The position numbers and the translations under genes were made by a program. A stretch of DNA of 64,000 bases from Doryteuthis pealeii (lineage: Eukaryota > Mollusca > Cephalopoda > Myopsida > Loliginidae): the NCBI GenBank assembly GCA_023376005.1, contig CM042157.1, forward strand, positions 56,350,221-56,414,220. Direction: 5' to 3'. Positions 36,486 through 47,834 of this stretch are shown here, in pieces (within the stretch, counting starts at the first letter, position 1; each line of letters opens with the position of its first letter). A model generated the notes under the pieces. It had not been told where the DNA came from and did no database searches. It was given only the letters and a program-made list of their open reading frames with translations.

Positions 36486-36636
36486 GATCTGGCACAAGGT
36501 CCATTTTTAAGTAGAGTTTGCCAGGTTTGAATTTAGAGTTTTCCTTCTTGGCTGATTGCTGTACTAAGGTTAAAGAGCCCAGTCCGCCCTACTGTTTACA
36601 CATAGTTAGAGAGAGAATAGTTGGATTCATGCTTTT
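36486..36636 (-). mobile_element. tRNA-derived SINE, family 2, truncated
   Basis: Minus orientation. The left edge holds the 3' tail (CTGGCACAAGGTCCATTTTT) and the right edge the CCCTACTGTTTACACATAG body. The tRNA-like head is absent. Confidence 0.75.
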
Positions 36637-36764
36637 AAAGATTTTTTTGTTTTTTGTTTTGTTTTGTTTTACGGCATATCAACCTCAGTGGGTTATTTAA
36701 TGCCGATAAAGTTTTGAAATAAATCAATTCTTAATGGATAATACATTTTTTTATAAATACATTT

Positions 36765-36965
36765 TTCTATTTAGCCCATAGATGGGACCCTAAAAGGTAC
36801 TACCACTCTGGACCAGAGTGGACCAGGGAGCAATGGTGATGAAGGGGTGCTCCACATTCCCCAAACCTCCAAAACTGGAACCTCACTATCAGATAGAGTT
36901 TAACGTCATTCCCAGGACATGTAGACCCGCAGCCACCGCCTTCTAACACCCATATGATAAAGAGG
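36765..36965 (-). mobile_element. SINE, family 4, longest copy
   Basis: It runs from AGCCCATAGATGGGACCCTA through CTCCAAAACTGGAACCTCAC to GCCTTCTAACACCCATATGA. Best copy in the window for a family consensus. From 36965 to 37450 there is only AT-rich DNA. Confidence 0.7.
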
Positions 36966-37451
36966 TTTTAAAGATTTAAACTCATTTTGCTATGTACATT
37001 TCCTATGACAACAATCATTACACCACAGGCACCTCCCTCTATATTTATATATAGATTAATGAAAAAAATTATTTTTCTATACATTCATTTTATTATCTTT
37101 TATTCTTTATATATTCTTGTTTTTAAGTTGTTTATTTTTATTATTATTTTGGTTTGTATTTTTTCTCTTTGAATTGTCTTTTATTTGCTTTTCATCAAGT
37201 TCTATCCTTTATTATTTTTGTTTTTTTAATCATTTTTTAATAAACTTTTTAATATCTCATTTATTTTTACCCTTATTATATTTTTAATTAACTTTTCTTA
37301 TGGAAAATGAGGGGTAAAAATATTTCTAACCCTAATAGTGTGTAGATTTTATTGAACTTTGGCCTTTTCACATCTTCACCAATTCTCCTTCATAAAAAGA
37401 CATGAACTTAGCCATTGTACAAATAGAACTACAGACATACAGAATGCTTCT

Positions 37452-37453
<2 letters not shown>

Positions 37454-37537
<84 letters not shown>

Positions 37538-37538
37538 A
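37454..37538. repeat. TA/CA compound microsatellite
   Basis: TA array, then CA array, then TA array. Its transcript would fold, and the reading frames through it are artefacts. Confidence 0.95.
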
Positions 37539-37548
37539 AAGTAAGTAA

Positions 37549-37783
37549 AGTCAACGGGCGGCCTAAAGTCGGTATCAGCCAGTCAGCAAGGGAGTCTATC
37601 CCCTTTTCACTAGCACTAGACCAAGGAGATTGTTTTTGCATCTGAGGTGGAGCGCAACAACTACCATCAGCTCCTTACTTTACCGCACAGATCCCTGTGC
37701 TACTCATATGCTGAGTTGGCGAGGACCGGTATCGAACTAGGAACCTTGTGGTTTCTAGCCGAACGCTCTACCGACTGAGCTAA
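37549..37783 (-). mobile_element. tRNA-derived SINE, family 1
   Basis: Full-length on the minus strand, head TTAGCTCAGTCGGTAGAGCG at the right end and GGCTGATACCGAC near the left. It sits between two TA/CA arrays (37454 and 37784), suggesting insertion into a microsatellite. Confidence 0.9.
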
Positions 37784-37812
37784 TATATATATATACACAA
37801 ACACAAACACTC

Positions 37813-37882
<70 letters not shown>

Positions 37883-37945
37883 GCACGCACACACACACAT
37901 AGATAGATAGATAGATAGATTAGATAGATAGATAGATAGATAGAT
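37784..37945. repeat. TA/CA/GATA compound microsatellite
   Basis: Alternating TA, CA and TAGA runs. From 37945 to 38400 I see no element or gene. Confidence 0.95.
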
Positions 37946-38416
37946 TTAAGCTGACAATAGTGAACTGATCCAGGGGGGACAACTATGTTTGACTTAATCA
38001 CATTGACACAGGCTGAGATTAGTTGAGAACGATAAGAAAATAAATAACTACAAAGAAATATTCTATTTGATTTATCAGTAGAAATGCAGTAGGTGACCCA
38101 TACCTCTTTTAAAATGTTTTGATCCCCACCCCCTGCAGCATTTGTAGATATCCTCTCACCTTCCCCTTTAGCTACACTTCTGGTGAGTGAACATAATTCA
38201 CAAAAATATCAAGCATAAAACACATTCAAATTTCTCTCCATGATACAGACATTTCTATTTAAACCTATTTAATCATTTCATAATAAGAAAGGTTGTACAT
38301 AATCTCTTTATAAAAAATGTTATTTTTAGTATCTGGTTTTATTACACCAAGTATGAAATATTGGTTTCATGAATTCCTATCAAATATGAATAATTGTATG
38401 GTTTTACTTGGTGTCT

Positions 38417-38658
38417 AACCCGGGTTAGCTCAGTCGGTAGAGCGTTCGGCTAGAAACCACAAGGTTCCTAGTTCGATACCGGTCCTCGCCAACTCAGCGT
38501 ATGAGTAGCACAGGGATCTGTGCGGTAAAGTAAGGAGCTGATGGTAGGTGTAGCGCTCCACCTCAGATGCAAAAACAATCTCCTTGGTCTAGTGCTAGTG
38601 AAAAGGGGATAGACTCCCTTGCTAACTGGCTGATACCGACTTTAGGCGCCCCGTCGAC
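38417..38658 (+). mobile_element. Intact family-1 SINE with 15-bp target duplication
   Basis: TTTTACTTGGTGTCT stands directly before (38402-38416) and after (38659-38673) the element. Head GGTTAGCTCAGTCGGTAGAG, B box GTTCGATACCGG. About 242 bp with a short CGACTT-type end. A perfect target-site duplication and well-kept boxes mark a recent LINE-driven insertion. Confidence 0.93.
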
Positions 38659-39228
38659 TTTTACTTGGTGTCTGGGGATTTCGGATTCTGGACCAGTAAG
38701 TGTTGGTAAAATAAATTACATGATCCCAGAAGGCCATCCCCCTAATACAGAACCTGTCCCTTTGTCTAAAAGGGTCAGTGCAGGGTTTATTGCCGGTGCC
38801 CAAGGCATCCCAAAAGGGAATATCAAAGAGATTGCATTTTTTGCACTGGCCATTATATGAACTTCAGATTGAGCATTGTGTCAATACAGCTGGTTGGGAA
38901 GTCAGGAAAATACTTACTAATGATTATATGGTTTCAAGTAATTATTTCTATTTGATAATTATCTTTTGTTTGTACACAATTATATGGCTTCAAGTAACTA
39001 ATAATAATCCTTAGTAGACAATTGTAGCTTCAAGTAACTATTGATAGTATAAATAATTTACAGTTATGTGATATCATGTATTTCTAGCTAATACAGATAA
39101 TTTGCTGGCAGTTGTATTATTCTTAAGTATTCCTATCTAAATCTAATAATTAATTTGGTTTCAAGTAATCATTTCTATTTAATAGTAGTGCTGTATTTGC
39201 ACAGAGTAATATGGTTTCAGGTAACTAA

Positions 39229-39841
39229 TCTTATTATAATGGAGATTGTGTGTTTTTCTGTCTGTAACCGAAACTATATTACTAATCGAGTCACAATTAA
39301 TATAGTTATTTACATCACATTCTTCATGATTTTATTTATATTTAAACCTCAATTATTAATAAAATTGCTTCCCCTTTTTATTAGTGTTGTCCATATCTAC
39401 ATACTAATAACATGCTATTGTATTTATATATACAAAAAATAGCGGTTTGCAGTGTGAACGGGAAGGCTAATTTGCATATTGATATTAAAAATGTGATTTT
39501 ATTAAATATGTGCTTAGTATTATTGATTTCTAACTGTTTGGTTTTATTTTAATGAATATAAGCAACAATCTCTCCAATGAATCTTAAATGAAATCCATTA
39601 ACAAGAAAAAATAAGTGTAATTTTATTCTTTATTTCCTAATTTAACTAAATAGTTAAATAAGTAAAATTCAGCAATGAAAGACGGGAGTGATGGAAGAGT
39701 TTCATTTCTATTTTTCTATTATAACCCCACTCTGTTTCAAATCTTTTTATCTGCATTCTTATTAGACTTTCTAATTTAATAGAATATTTCATTACATTAA
39801 AACTTAAATATTTGCACCCGGAGGGTGCATATATTTACTAG
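39229..39841 (+). mobile_element. Non-autonomous Helitron, family A, copy 2
   Basis: TCTTATTATAATGGAGATTG start after A, GCACCCGGAGGGTGC hairpin and CTAG end before T. 613 bp, similar throughout to copy 1 with several indels. Confidence 0.85.
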
Positions 39842-40304
39842 TACTAATAATAATCCTTAGTAAACAATTATAGCTTCAAGTAACTACCTACTCAAATACA
39901 CCTGCATGAAAAAACTCTGAAATGTGAGTAGTGTACTGAAATGTTTATGAGCCAGCCTATTCTTGATGTGCATGTTGAACACAAATATGAGATGGAGAAA
40001 GAATACAAATCCGCAGCTACTAAGTATGGATGTCCTTATGCCACAAGGGGTAACATGATCATTAAAAAAAAAAACATCTATTGGAATTTCCTGCACTGAT
40101 GCCATTGGATTTTACACCTGGAATTGTACAGGAAATGCCACTAGATTTTTTTTTCAATGATCATAATGCTCCTCATGACACATGTTGGAATGATAGGCGC
40201 GCAAAAATAATGACGTCATTATTTGAATAAGATCTTCAAAAGTTTTTCAATGCCTTGTTTGTTAAACAGCCAAACTATTAAAAATTATTTCCCAGGTTGG
40301 GTCA

Positions 40305-40445
40305 TTGCTATGCTCGGATACAGAGGAAACATCTGAGGGAGGCCGGAGGATACAGCAGCTGAAACGTTGTGATTATACATACCACAATAAAGAAGAGGAC
40401 AATAGACCGAAAATTCAAAATTCATCAAGCCTCATTTTAAAAATT
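40305..40445 (+). mobile_element. Penelope-like terminal piece
   Basis: It carries a decayed CTGAGGGAGGCCGGAGG, then GAAACGTTGTGA, then CAATAAAGAAGAGGACAATA and ATCAAGCCTCATT, in the same order as at 42080. The 75-residue frame through it is not conserved. From 40445 to 40980 I see nothing assignable. Confidence 0.5.
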
Positions 40446-40986
40446 CAGTTTAATAAACAAAACTTAGTAATTACAAAAAAAAGTCCTTACGTAAAAAAAG
40501 AGTTTTCTCCCTTGTATTGCCTTTGTTCATAAATTCAACACTAAAACTATTTTAATTATATAAATTTATCAATCGAAAATTAAGAAAGCATCTATAAATA
40601 AAATATATAAAGCATGTTGCAATAATTGGTTCCTTGTAAACTCGTTTACAAAGAAATACATCTTAGTACTAATATACAGTTTGTTTTAGAAAAATTCATA
40701 TCATTTCATAATCTAATAACTGGACCAATTCTCGTTAAAATAATCTCAAATTTTAAAACGTGTGCAAACAACTCAAAATTCTATATTTAATGTTTTATAT
40801 TTTTTCAAGCACAGAAATGACATTCACTGCTATTGAAATTTGAGATTATTTGAACTTGAATTGGTCAAGTTATTAAATTATGAAATATATATTGATTTTT
40901 CTGAAACATACTGTACTTCTCAAATGATGTTGATTTTTTTAAACACCCTGTGTATGTATGTATGCATGTATATGTGTGTGCACGTA

Positions 40987-40996
<10 letters not shown>

Positions 40997-41067
<71 letters not shown>
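40997..41067. repeat. TA microsatellite
   Basis: About 35 TA units after a TGTATG-rich lead-in. It forms the outer part of the foldback below. Confidence 0.95.
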
Positions 41068-41073
<6 letters not shown>

Positions 41074-41089
41074 TTGGAGTTCACATATG

Positions 41090-41600
41090 CTTCTTTGTTG
41101 GTATATCTGATGAGTCTAATTTTCTGTGCATATATTATATCTATATATATATGTGTAATATACATATATATATCTATAATATATATTTATGGGAAAATAA
41201 TTTTTTTGGTTTTAATGCAAAATATTTCAACCCCCTCACTATCTACGACGTATATTCCAGCTGCTTTCAATCTAGCTAATGAATCACAAGTGGGTAGTGG
41301 ACAAAGCTGAACATCAAAGAAGGATTAATTGATGAACACCCCTTAACCCGTAAAACACCAGAGACACTGGAACTAGCCAGTCTAACAGACACCCTGTAAA
41401 AGAAAGGTGGAATGTTTCAAAATATCAGAATAATAAATGGAGCATAGTACATAATATCCAACACAGTTTTTCATTTATTTACACTTTTCCCTCATACTTC
41501 ACATTAAAACCCCAAAAATTATTTTCCCATTAATATATATAACAGACATATATATATATAACATATATATATAGATATAATATATACACAGAAAATTATA

Positions 41601-41612
<12 letters not shown>
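41090..41612. mobile_element. Foldback element with TA-rich arms
   Basis: 41090-41220 and 41505-41612 are reverse complements (shared: AATTATTTTCCCAT, ATAATATATRCACAGAAAAT). The spacer of about 280 bp has no gene. TA arrays flank both arms. An independent second foldback hairpin lies at about 41695-41812, with GAATTA/TAATTC arms. Confidence 0.6.

Positions 41613-41648
<36 letters not shown>
41607..41648. repeat. TA microsatellite
   Basis: Right-hand TA array of the foldback. Two further TA arrays lie at 41880-41914 and 41964-41998. Confidence 0.9.
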
Positions 41649-41654
<6 letters not shown>

Positions 41655-41875
41655 TAAACAACAAACAATAGACAATAAATAAATTGAAATTGTTTGAAAA
41701 TTAATTAATGATAATTAATGAATTAGGCATACCTGTTCAAATGTAAGGCTAAACAAATCGATTTTTTAGTCTTACATTTTATAATTCATTAATATAAATT
41801 AATTAATTCAAATTAGGTACAACTTCAATTAAGCATATTCTCCCAAAAATAAAGTTATATACTTCATTAAGCACA

Positions 41876-41918
<43 letters not shown>

Positions 41919-42079
41919 GTTTAATGCATAAACATATACTCAGACTCATCCTTAGACTCATATATTATATATATATATATATATATAATATATATATATG
42001 TTTAATGCATAATGTATTTTTTGAAATGCCCTCTGTTTAGCTCTGCTTGGATAGATAAAATCTTGACTCTTGTATCAGC

Positions 42080-42240
42080 ATGAGAGCAGTCAGTCCCAAT
42101 GGAATAAAAGGAACACCTGAAGAAAGCCAGAAGGGACATCAGTCGAAACGTTGTGTATATGTATTTCACAATAAAGATGAGGACAATAGCCAGAAAAATC
42201 TAAACAATAGATATTATCAAGCCTCATCTAAAAAATCCAG
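42080..42240 (+). mobile_element. Penelope-like terminal piece
   Basis: CACCTGAAGAAAGCCAG is followed by GTCGAAACGTTGTG, then CACAATAAAGATGAGGACAA and ATCAAGCCTCATC. Same order as at 40305 and, inverted, at 30181. The CTGAAGAA and GAAAC parts are kept but the hairpin between them is poor. Confidence 0.55.
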
Positions 42241-42397
42241 TCATATAGTCTCAAAAATTCCGACATTTAGTATATTTCGAATTGTCATCTTTCTGAAATT
42301 AATTTTAAATTAATCTGGAAAGTTGAACAAAGACTAAAAACAAAGCATTGTAATTAAAAAAACAAAACAATTAAAATGGACCCTACTTTATTGTATA

Positions 42398-42580
42398 CTA
42401 GAGCGGCTATCCGACGAAGCCTGGGTAGAGGAGAAAAAAAACATGGTTTAATAATCATTTGCAGAACTATTACTACTGAATAGCGAGTTTCGATCCTCGC
42501 AGGATGACCCATAAAAATCACCACGTAAAAAAAAATCTTATTTTGATCCGGCCTGGTAGGAGTCAGGGAATTTTTTTCTT
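42398..42580 (-). mobile_element. Helitron-like 3' end, family C
   Basis: On the minus strand it ends in CTAG preceded by AGCGGCTATCCG-type GC-rich sequence. It matches the left end at 53731, and both continue with CCCATAAAAATCMCCAC. The other end was not located here. Confidence 0.5.
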
Positions 42581-42906
42581 CAGAATAGAGGGAATAACAT
42601 CATATAATGATATAGTAAGAAATTTTAATTCAATGATTAACTACATTTTTAAATTATGAATTAACAATCATCTGTATAATTATCCCTGCAGCATATCCAC
42701 CACCACCACCACCACCACTACCACCCTGAAAAATTGTAATAATGTCAAACTTTTATGTTACAATTCTATTGGCACAAAATGATTTTATTTCAAAAAGTTA
42801 GTTTACAACTAAATCTTGTGTTTATAATTATTCCCCATGTATTCTGTGTAAATTGATGCGCTCTTCTGTCAAAGAAAATCAGAATTGGTTCCATTTACAT
42901 TGCAAG

Positions 42907-42921
42907 ATGGCCACACGGAGG
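42907..42921 (+). CDS. Candidate beta-sarcoglycan exon 1 (start exon)
   Basis: Seen: CAAGATGGCCACACGGAGG followed by GTAAGA. This gives a good start context, the codons M-A-T-R-R, and a strong splice donor directly after a complete codon (phase 0). Exon 2 at 58447 also begins in phase 0. In vertebrate SGCB the first exon codes only about 11 residues and exon 2 starts in phase 0 (from memory), so a tiny start exon is expected. AAGATGGCC also fits the YY1-type motif often seen at animal start codons. An in-frame ATG at 42856 gives 17 more residues. The intron would be 15.5 kb. No transcript evidence; another exon could be the true start. Confidence 0.35.
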
Positions 42922-43174
42922 GTAAGACTGCATGTCTCTGAAAAGAAGCACTTATTTGGAAACCAAACGATTACTTTTTGTTGAGTAACAATTCCTGTCT
43001 AACTGATTGTTAATTTCTACAGAAAACGTCTGGAATTAGAGAAACTAACACTTTTTTTGTATATCATTAATTCAATAAATATTACTCACAAAAATGTCTT
43101 GTGATTGTAATTAATTAATGAATGACAAACTGCATTTTTTAATGTTTGTATTGCATGAACTAACAACGCCTGTC

Positions 43175-43177
<3 letters not shown>

Positions 43178-43204
<27 letters not shown>
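43178..43204. repeat. TTA microsatellite
   Basis: About nine TTA units. Confidence 0.9.
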
Positions 43205-43209
<5 letters not shown>

Positions 43210-44329
43210 TTTCCATTTTAATTTTTGAAAATGAAATGTGGGGTTCGTGATTAAGATAAATCTTATTTTTGTTAACTACAGTACGGTCTACACGAGTTAT
43301 CTGCTCTTTGTTTTGATTTTATTTAGGAAGATTTGATGCTGACAATACTTTTCTGTTACAACTTTGGTTGTCCATTTATTCATCGATAATAGTTGCCAAA
43401 GTCGGAGAAAAAGTTAGCTTATAATTCTGTAAAAATTCAAAACAAAAATAGGAGTGTATAGAATAAATAATAGGAGTCGGATTTCAATAATATTCTCTAA
43501 TAATCGTTTTTAATATTAATTTTAATTATGATATTTTTTTTAATTACAGTGATTTTAATAGTAAAAATAGGAGTTAGATTTCAATAACAATTCCCGAAAT
43601 ATCCGAAAAAAAAAAAAAAAAAAATCCGTGCAGAAAACTCGTGTGCATGAATGACCCACCAGAAAAAAAGTCGGAAACCATTTCACCATTATATCGGACT
43701 CTTCCATGAAGTCAAAATAATTTCAAATGTGATAAGTAAAAGTTCTGAATGAAAAACAAGTAAAATTAATTGCGAATTTCTACTCTATTTTTTTTTTTTT
43801 TACGAGCGGGACCATATAAACTCACTTGTGCTTATATTTAATTTCAGCCAAAATATTTTTTTCCTTTCAAGCAAAACAAAATATTTTAATATCTTGCTAA
43901 ACTTATTGAATAACATATTTTGTAATTTTGAGATGAGTTTTAATTTCCGAAATAATGTATCGGTTGTAGCACTGAATTATAATGGGATAATGCTAGGTAT
44001 GTCCAATTTTACTAAATTAAAAATAAAAAACAAAAAAACAAATTGTTCAATTTTAATGAAATTTTCAGCAATATTCTTTAAGGAGTTAATTTTATAATTA
44101 TTAGCTTATTTTATTTTTTAAATAATTTATTTTTTATCAGGTAACATTGTAGGGAAGGAGTTTCAAACTTTGGTCATTTGAATAAAAAAAAAAATTCCAG
44201 TTCCTGATTTTTACATTTCTAGGAAGATCAAAACCAGAAGACTACATTAAAAAAAAAAAATGTCAACACTTGAAAAAGTTAATTAAAATTTTTTTTTTAA
44301 ACTTAAAAAATACTTTTGTGCATGTCTTC

Positions 44330-44610
44330 TGTTTTTGTAGTTTTAAAAACAGTATTTTTCTTTTAGTATTTTCTCTGATTCAATTCACTTATTTTTATTC
44401 AGTTAAAAATTAAATTGTGAATTTTAAATGTTAAGAAGGTGGCATGTTGTAAACAACATTTTTGTCATGAATAAAGATTTATTTAATCTTTCTAAAAATG
44501 TATGATTAAAAATGGTCAATTTTGCACATATTTTCTGACATTTTTATATATTTAAAAATTATTATTAGCAATTGTTCTTTTTTGTTAAGGAAGACTACAG
44601 CATTAAATAA
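44330..44610 (+). repeat. Diverged relative of the 9.4-kb unit
   Basis: It resembles 1-260, 9693-9945 and 19080-19320 in order: AAAACAGTATTTTTCTTT, CTGATTCAATTCACTTATTT, AAAAATGTATGATTAAAAAT, then GGAAGACTACAGC. It is clearly older than the three tandem copies. That part of the unit is therefore a dispersed repeat. Confidence 0.6.
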
Positions 44611-44825
44611 ATAACCTGATTTTCACTCTGGCGACAGCATCAACTGCATGATTAATGCAATTACCTAACCTCTAGGCTTAAAATAAACAATAATCATTTA
44701 AAATTAATCAATCCTTTTTTTTTTTTTTTTGTTAATTACATGACGTTTCAACTGATATATTTTATGGTCTACTTTAGGTGTAGAGAATATACCAGTCGGA
44801 ATGTGTGAACTTCCTTAGTTGAAGG

Positions 44826-45085
44826 CGAGGCACATGGTGTAATGGTTACCGTCATAAGAAATGGACATTGTGAGACGAGTTCAAATCCTGGATGTGGCAT
44901 TTCACATAGCACTAATACCCTTGGGAAAGGTACGGATCCAACTATTCTCTCCAGCTATGGGTAAATAGTAGGGCAGACTAGACTCTTTAACCTTGGTATA
45001 GCAAACAGTCTAAGAGAATGAAAACTCTGAATTCAAATCAAAGGAGCTCTCTTGTTAGTCAACACTGAGAGTTCCTCTTTCCCCC
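44826..45085 (+). mobile_element. tRNA-derived SINE, family 2 (variant tail)
   Basis: Head CATGGTGTAATGGTTACC, B box GAGTTCAAATCCTGG, usual body. The end differs from the 16377 copy and instead reads GTTAGTCAACACTGAGAGTT, as in the SINE at 53314. Two tail types therefore exist in this family. Confidence 0.85.
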
Positions 45086-45639
45086 TAAAAAACAACAACA
45101 AAAATACAAAAAATAAGAAACTAAGATGTTTATTGTACTAATAATTTGTAAAATATTTTGTGGTAATTATTTATTTTTGATGGAAATGGAATTATAAAAC
45201 TTCTTGAGATAAGACTTAACAAAAATTAACAAGTTTCTATGTAGATATTTTTATGCTTTTCTCTCTTTGATTTTTTTTCTTGCATGTCAAATTAATTCTT
45301 ACTACATTTGTTTTTACCACAGTTAAGCTTTTTGTCATCATCATGGCTTGGTTACATGATCAAAGATTAAGGAGGTGGTCCACATTGACTGCAGGCATGT
45401 TTGTGGCTGATAAAGCTAATGCTAGACAGGCAGGCATGGTTACAGTGACTGCAAGTGAAGGTCTAATCAGGGTTTAACTCTTAACGTCCTATACCGCCTC
45501 ATTCCACCCGTCTGGAATTCACATTCGTTTTCTTAATCTACCCCAAATGATAGCCTTTGTTTAAATATAATATTAAACATATTTAGAAGTCTTTGATTTA
45601 AGGGAAATAACAAGTAACTTTAAATGAAAAGGCCATTTT

Positions 45640-45975
45640 TTGATAAATCCTTATAGGAATTGGGCTCTGGACTTTCAATTTTCAACAGGATGTTAAGAGT
45701 TAATTGTGTTGTGGATCTTCCTATGCTTTTTGTCCTTGAGGACCCTGTGGATGTTTTCAAAGGAGGAGACAGTATGGTTAGTGGTGAGATGCCAGGCATC
45801 ATGGTTCCCAGCTAAGTGGACCATTGACGATGGTTGATACAACAAGGAATTTTTTCAAGCAGTCTTTGTATTGTTTCTTTGGTGCTCCTCTGTCATGAAT
45901 AGAGAGTTTGCCATACAGTGTCATCAGGTAATGATTCCTCATCCTGGAGTCATGTCATGCTCAAAGTTAAGCTTA
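45640..45975 (-). pseudogene. LINE C-terminal fragment
   Basis: Minus-strand segments in shifting frames read DSRMRNHYLMTLYGKLSIHD, then RGAPKKQYKDCLKKFLV, then HAWHLTTNHTVSSFENIHRV, then LKDKKHRKIHN. They follow the order L-Y-G-E-L, G-x-x-K-K-x-Y-K-D, W, F-E-x-x-R of common non-LTR C-termini. Frameshifts and stops make it dead. Confidence 0.65.
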
Positions 45976-46099
45976 ATATCTTTCTAATTAAGTCTCTTTA
46001 TTTTCATATCTATTCCTTTTTTTTTTTTTAATTCAAATTTTTTTAGTTCTAATTTATTATAATTTTTACTCTACGCAAGTTTTTTGCATCAGTGGTTTT

Positions 46100-46640
46100 T
46101 CACTGAAGTCTGAGTGACAGCAAGTCTCCTAAATTCTCCAGGACTCTTCTAAGTATTCTAGCTGTGGTAAAAATGATCTTAAGTCTTCCTCTGATCCCCA
46201 ATTCCCTCAGTCTCTTTTCCAAAACCTTGGGGATTACTCCAAGTACACCAACTACAATTGGTATTACTGTTACTGTCACATTACACTGGTTTTTCAACCC
46301 TCTAGCAAGATCTAAGTATTTTGTCTATCTTTTTGTTTTCTTTTATATTCCTCAATGGTCTGCTCTAATGGCAGAATTCAGGAGATAACAAGTTCTTTTC
46401 TTGTTAATTAACATTAGGTCTGGTCTTCTGTTTATATCTCAAAGTCCTAGAGAATTTTATGTATTTCATTTTCTAGGACAGGTTCTGGTTTGTGCATATA
46501 CCACTTGTCAGCATGGTCAAATTTTAATCCCTTGCACAATTCCCAGTGGATCACCTTTACTACTTAGTCATGCCTACTCTTGAATTCCTTTTGTGCTAGT
46601 TTGCTGCATTTGCTTATTTGACTAACTGTTTCATCTCTGT
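46100..46640 (-). pseudogene. R2-like LINE C-terminus with endonuclease remnant
   Basis: The minus strand shows CVIDRDETVSQISKCSKLAQ, then WELCKGLKFDHADKWYMHKP, then RPDLMLINKKRTCYLLNSAI, then VTVTVIPIVVGVLGVIPKVL and ARILRRVLENLGDLLSLRLQ with a stop. R-P-D ... K-K-x-x-x-x matches the PD-(D/E)XK restriction-like endonuclease of R2/R4/NeSL-type LINEs. The acidic D normally found in the I-D-F-A part is changed to N (LLNSA). Frameshifts separate the pieces. Confidence 0.75.
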
Positions 46641-46648
46641 CAATAACA

Positions 46649-46649
<1 letters not shown>

Positions 46650-46684
<35 letters not shown>
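46650..46684. repeat. ATT microsatellite
   Basis: About eleven ATT units next to the R2-like LINE fragment. From 46690 to 47010 there is only AT-rich DNA. Confidence 0.9.
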
Positions 46685-46685
<1 letters not shown>

Positions 46686-47015
46686 TGGTATCGTCCATAA
46701 ATAAGTACACCCCAAACAATTCTTTATAAAAGGCTATTTTATTTTCTAAACTAAAGATACAAAAATTCTATTATTTTTAGTGAAACTTTATATTATCAAA
46801 ATGGATCTTATTAGGTATTATTTATGACAAAACTCTGTACCATTAAACCCTGTTAACAAAAATAATAATGAGTGCAATTATTTTTGGATTGATATGTATT
46901 CATATTTTTGGTTGTAGAGTTTCACTGCTGTAGAATTTGTTAATAAATGATACCTAATAATATCATTTTGTATTGCTACACTTGAAATAATGATAGTAAT
47001 AATAATATATATATA

Positions 47016-47300
47016 TATTTACCAACCTCCACATGGGTAGGATGTGACACAAGGTCAATTTCTTAAGTGAAGTTTAACAGGTTTTAATTCAGAGTTTTCC
47101 TTCTCCTGGACCAGTTGCCATATCAAAGTTTAAGAGCCCAGTCTACCCTACTAATTACCCATAACTGGACAGAGAATAGTTGGATTCATACCTTTTCCAA
47201 GGGTAGTAGCGCTATGTGAAATACAAACAGCTGCATCCAGGATTTGAACTCGGGTTGCCAACTCTGATTCTAAATGATAACAATTACACCACGCACCTCC
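47016..47300 (-). mobile_element. tRNA-derived SINE, family 2
   Basis: Minus orientation. The 3' end (GGATGTGACACAAGGTCAAT) is at left; the B box (GAGTTCAAATCCTGG in reverse) and head GGTGCGTGGTGTAATTGTTA are at right. Full-length. Confidence 0.85.
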
Positions 47301-47663
47301 ATAATAATATATTATATGTATGTATGTATAAGTCTTTATAGGCGTACAAAATTTTATTAGAGCTTTAAAAAGACCAAATATTTTGTTCATTATCAATTAA
47401 AAGAAAAGAAAAAAAATCATAAAAACAGTAGAGAGAGAGAAGAGAGAGAGAGAGAAAAAAATAGAAACAAGTGAGCTAGCTGACTAGTTTCTTTCCTCAC
47501 TCAACAGAGCTAAATATCGAGGAGAATAGAATTAACTAAGAATGATTAAGAACATGAAAATAGAACGGGTAAGAAAAAAAACCAATTAAAAGGGGAATAA
47601 TCCCTTTCTTTTATCACTAAAAGGGGAGGAAAATACAAGACTACATGGTTATAATACTCAGAC

Positions 47664-47705
47664 CTAGTAAGCCCTCCCTTTATTTGCAAAGGGCTGGCTT
47701 ACTAG
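47664..47705. repeat. Short hairpin
   Basis: AGTAAGCCCTCCCTTT and AAAGGGCTGGCTTACT pair around a 6-nt loop with one or two mismatches. Function unknown. Confidence 0.6.
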
Positions 47706-47720
47706 TCAGGATATACAGAC

Positions 47721-47771
47721 ACTCTCTCTCTCTCTCTCTCTCTCTCTCAATATATATATATATATATATAT
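47721..47771. repeat. CT/TA compound microsatellite
   Basis: CT array followed by a TA array. Confidence 0.95.
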
Positions 47772-47834
47772 CAGTCATCCACAGACACGTGTTTCAAGTT
47801 TACTTCTCATCAGTGCGGCGCAACTTTTTAACAG

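Larger units (their letters stand above)
42640..44300 (+). other. Repeat-poor stretch
   Basis: It holds no SINE, LINE or Helitron that I can recognise, only a CCA run at 42700-42723, a TTA run at about 43178-43204 and A/T tracts. It contains several CpG dinucleotides (for example TACGGTCTACACGAG at 43283). This is where one might expect a promoter and first exon. Confidence 0.4.

Noticed and set aside
40840..41310. 156-residue frame with I-Y repeats
   Set aside because: Produced by TA and TG arrays. No conserved part.
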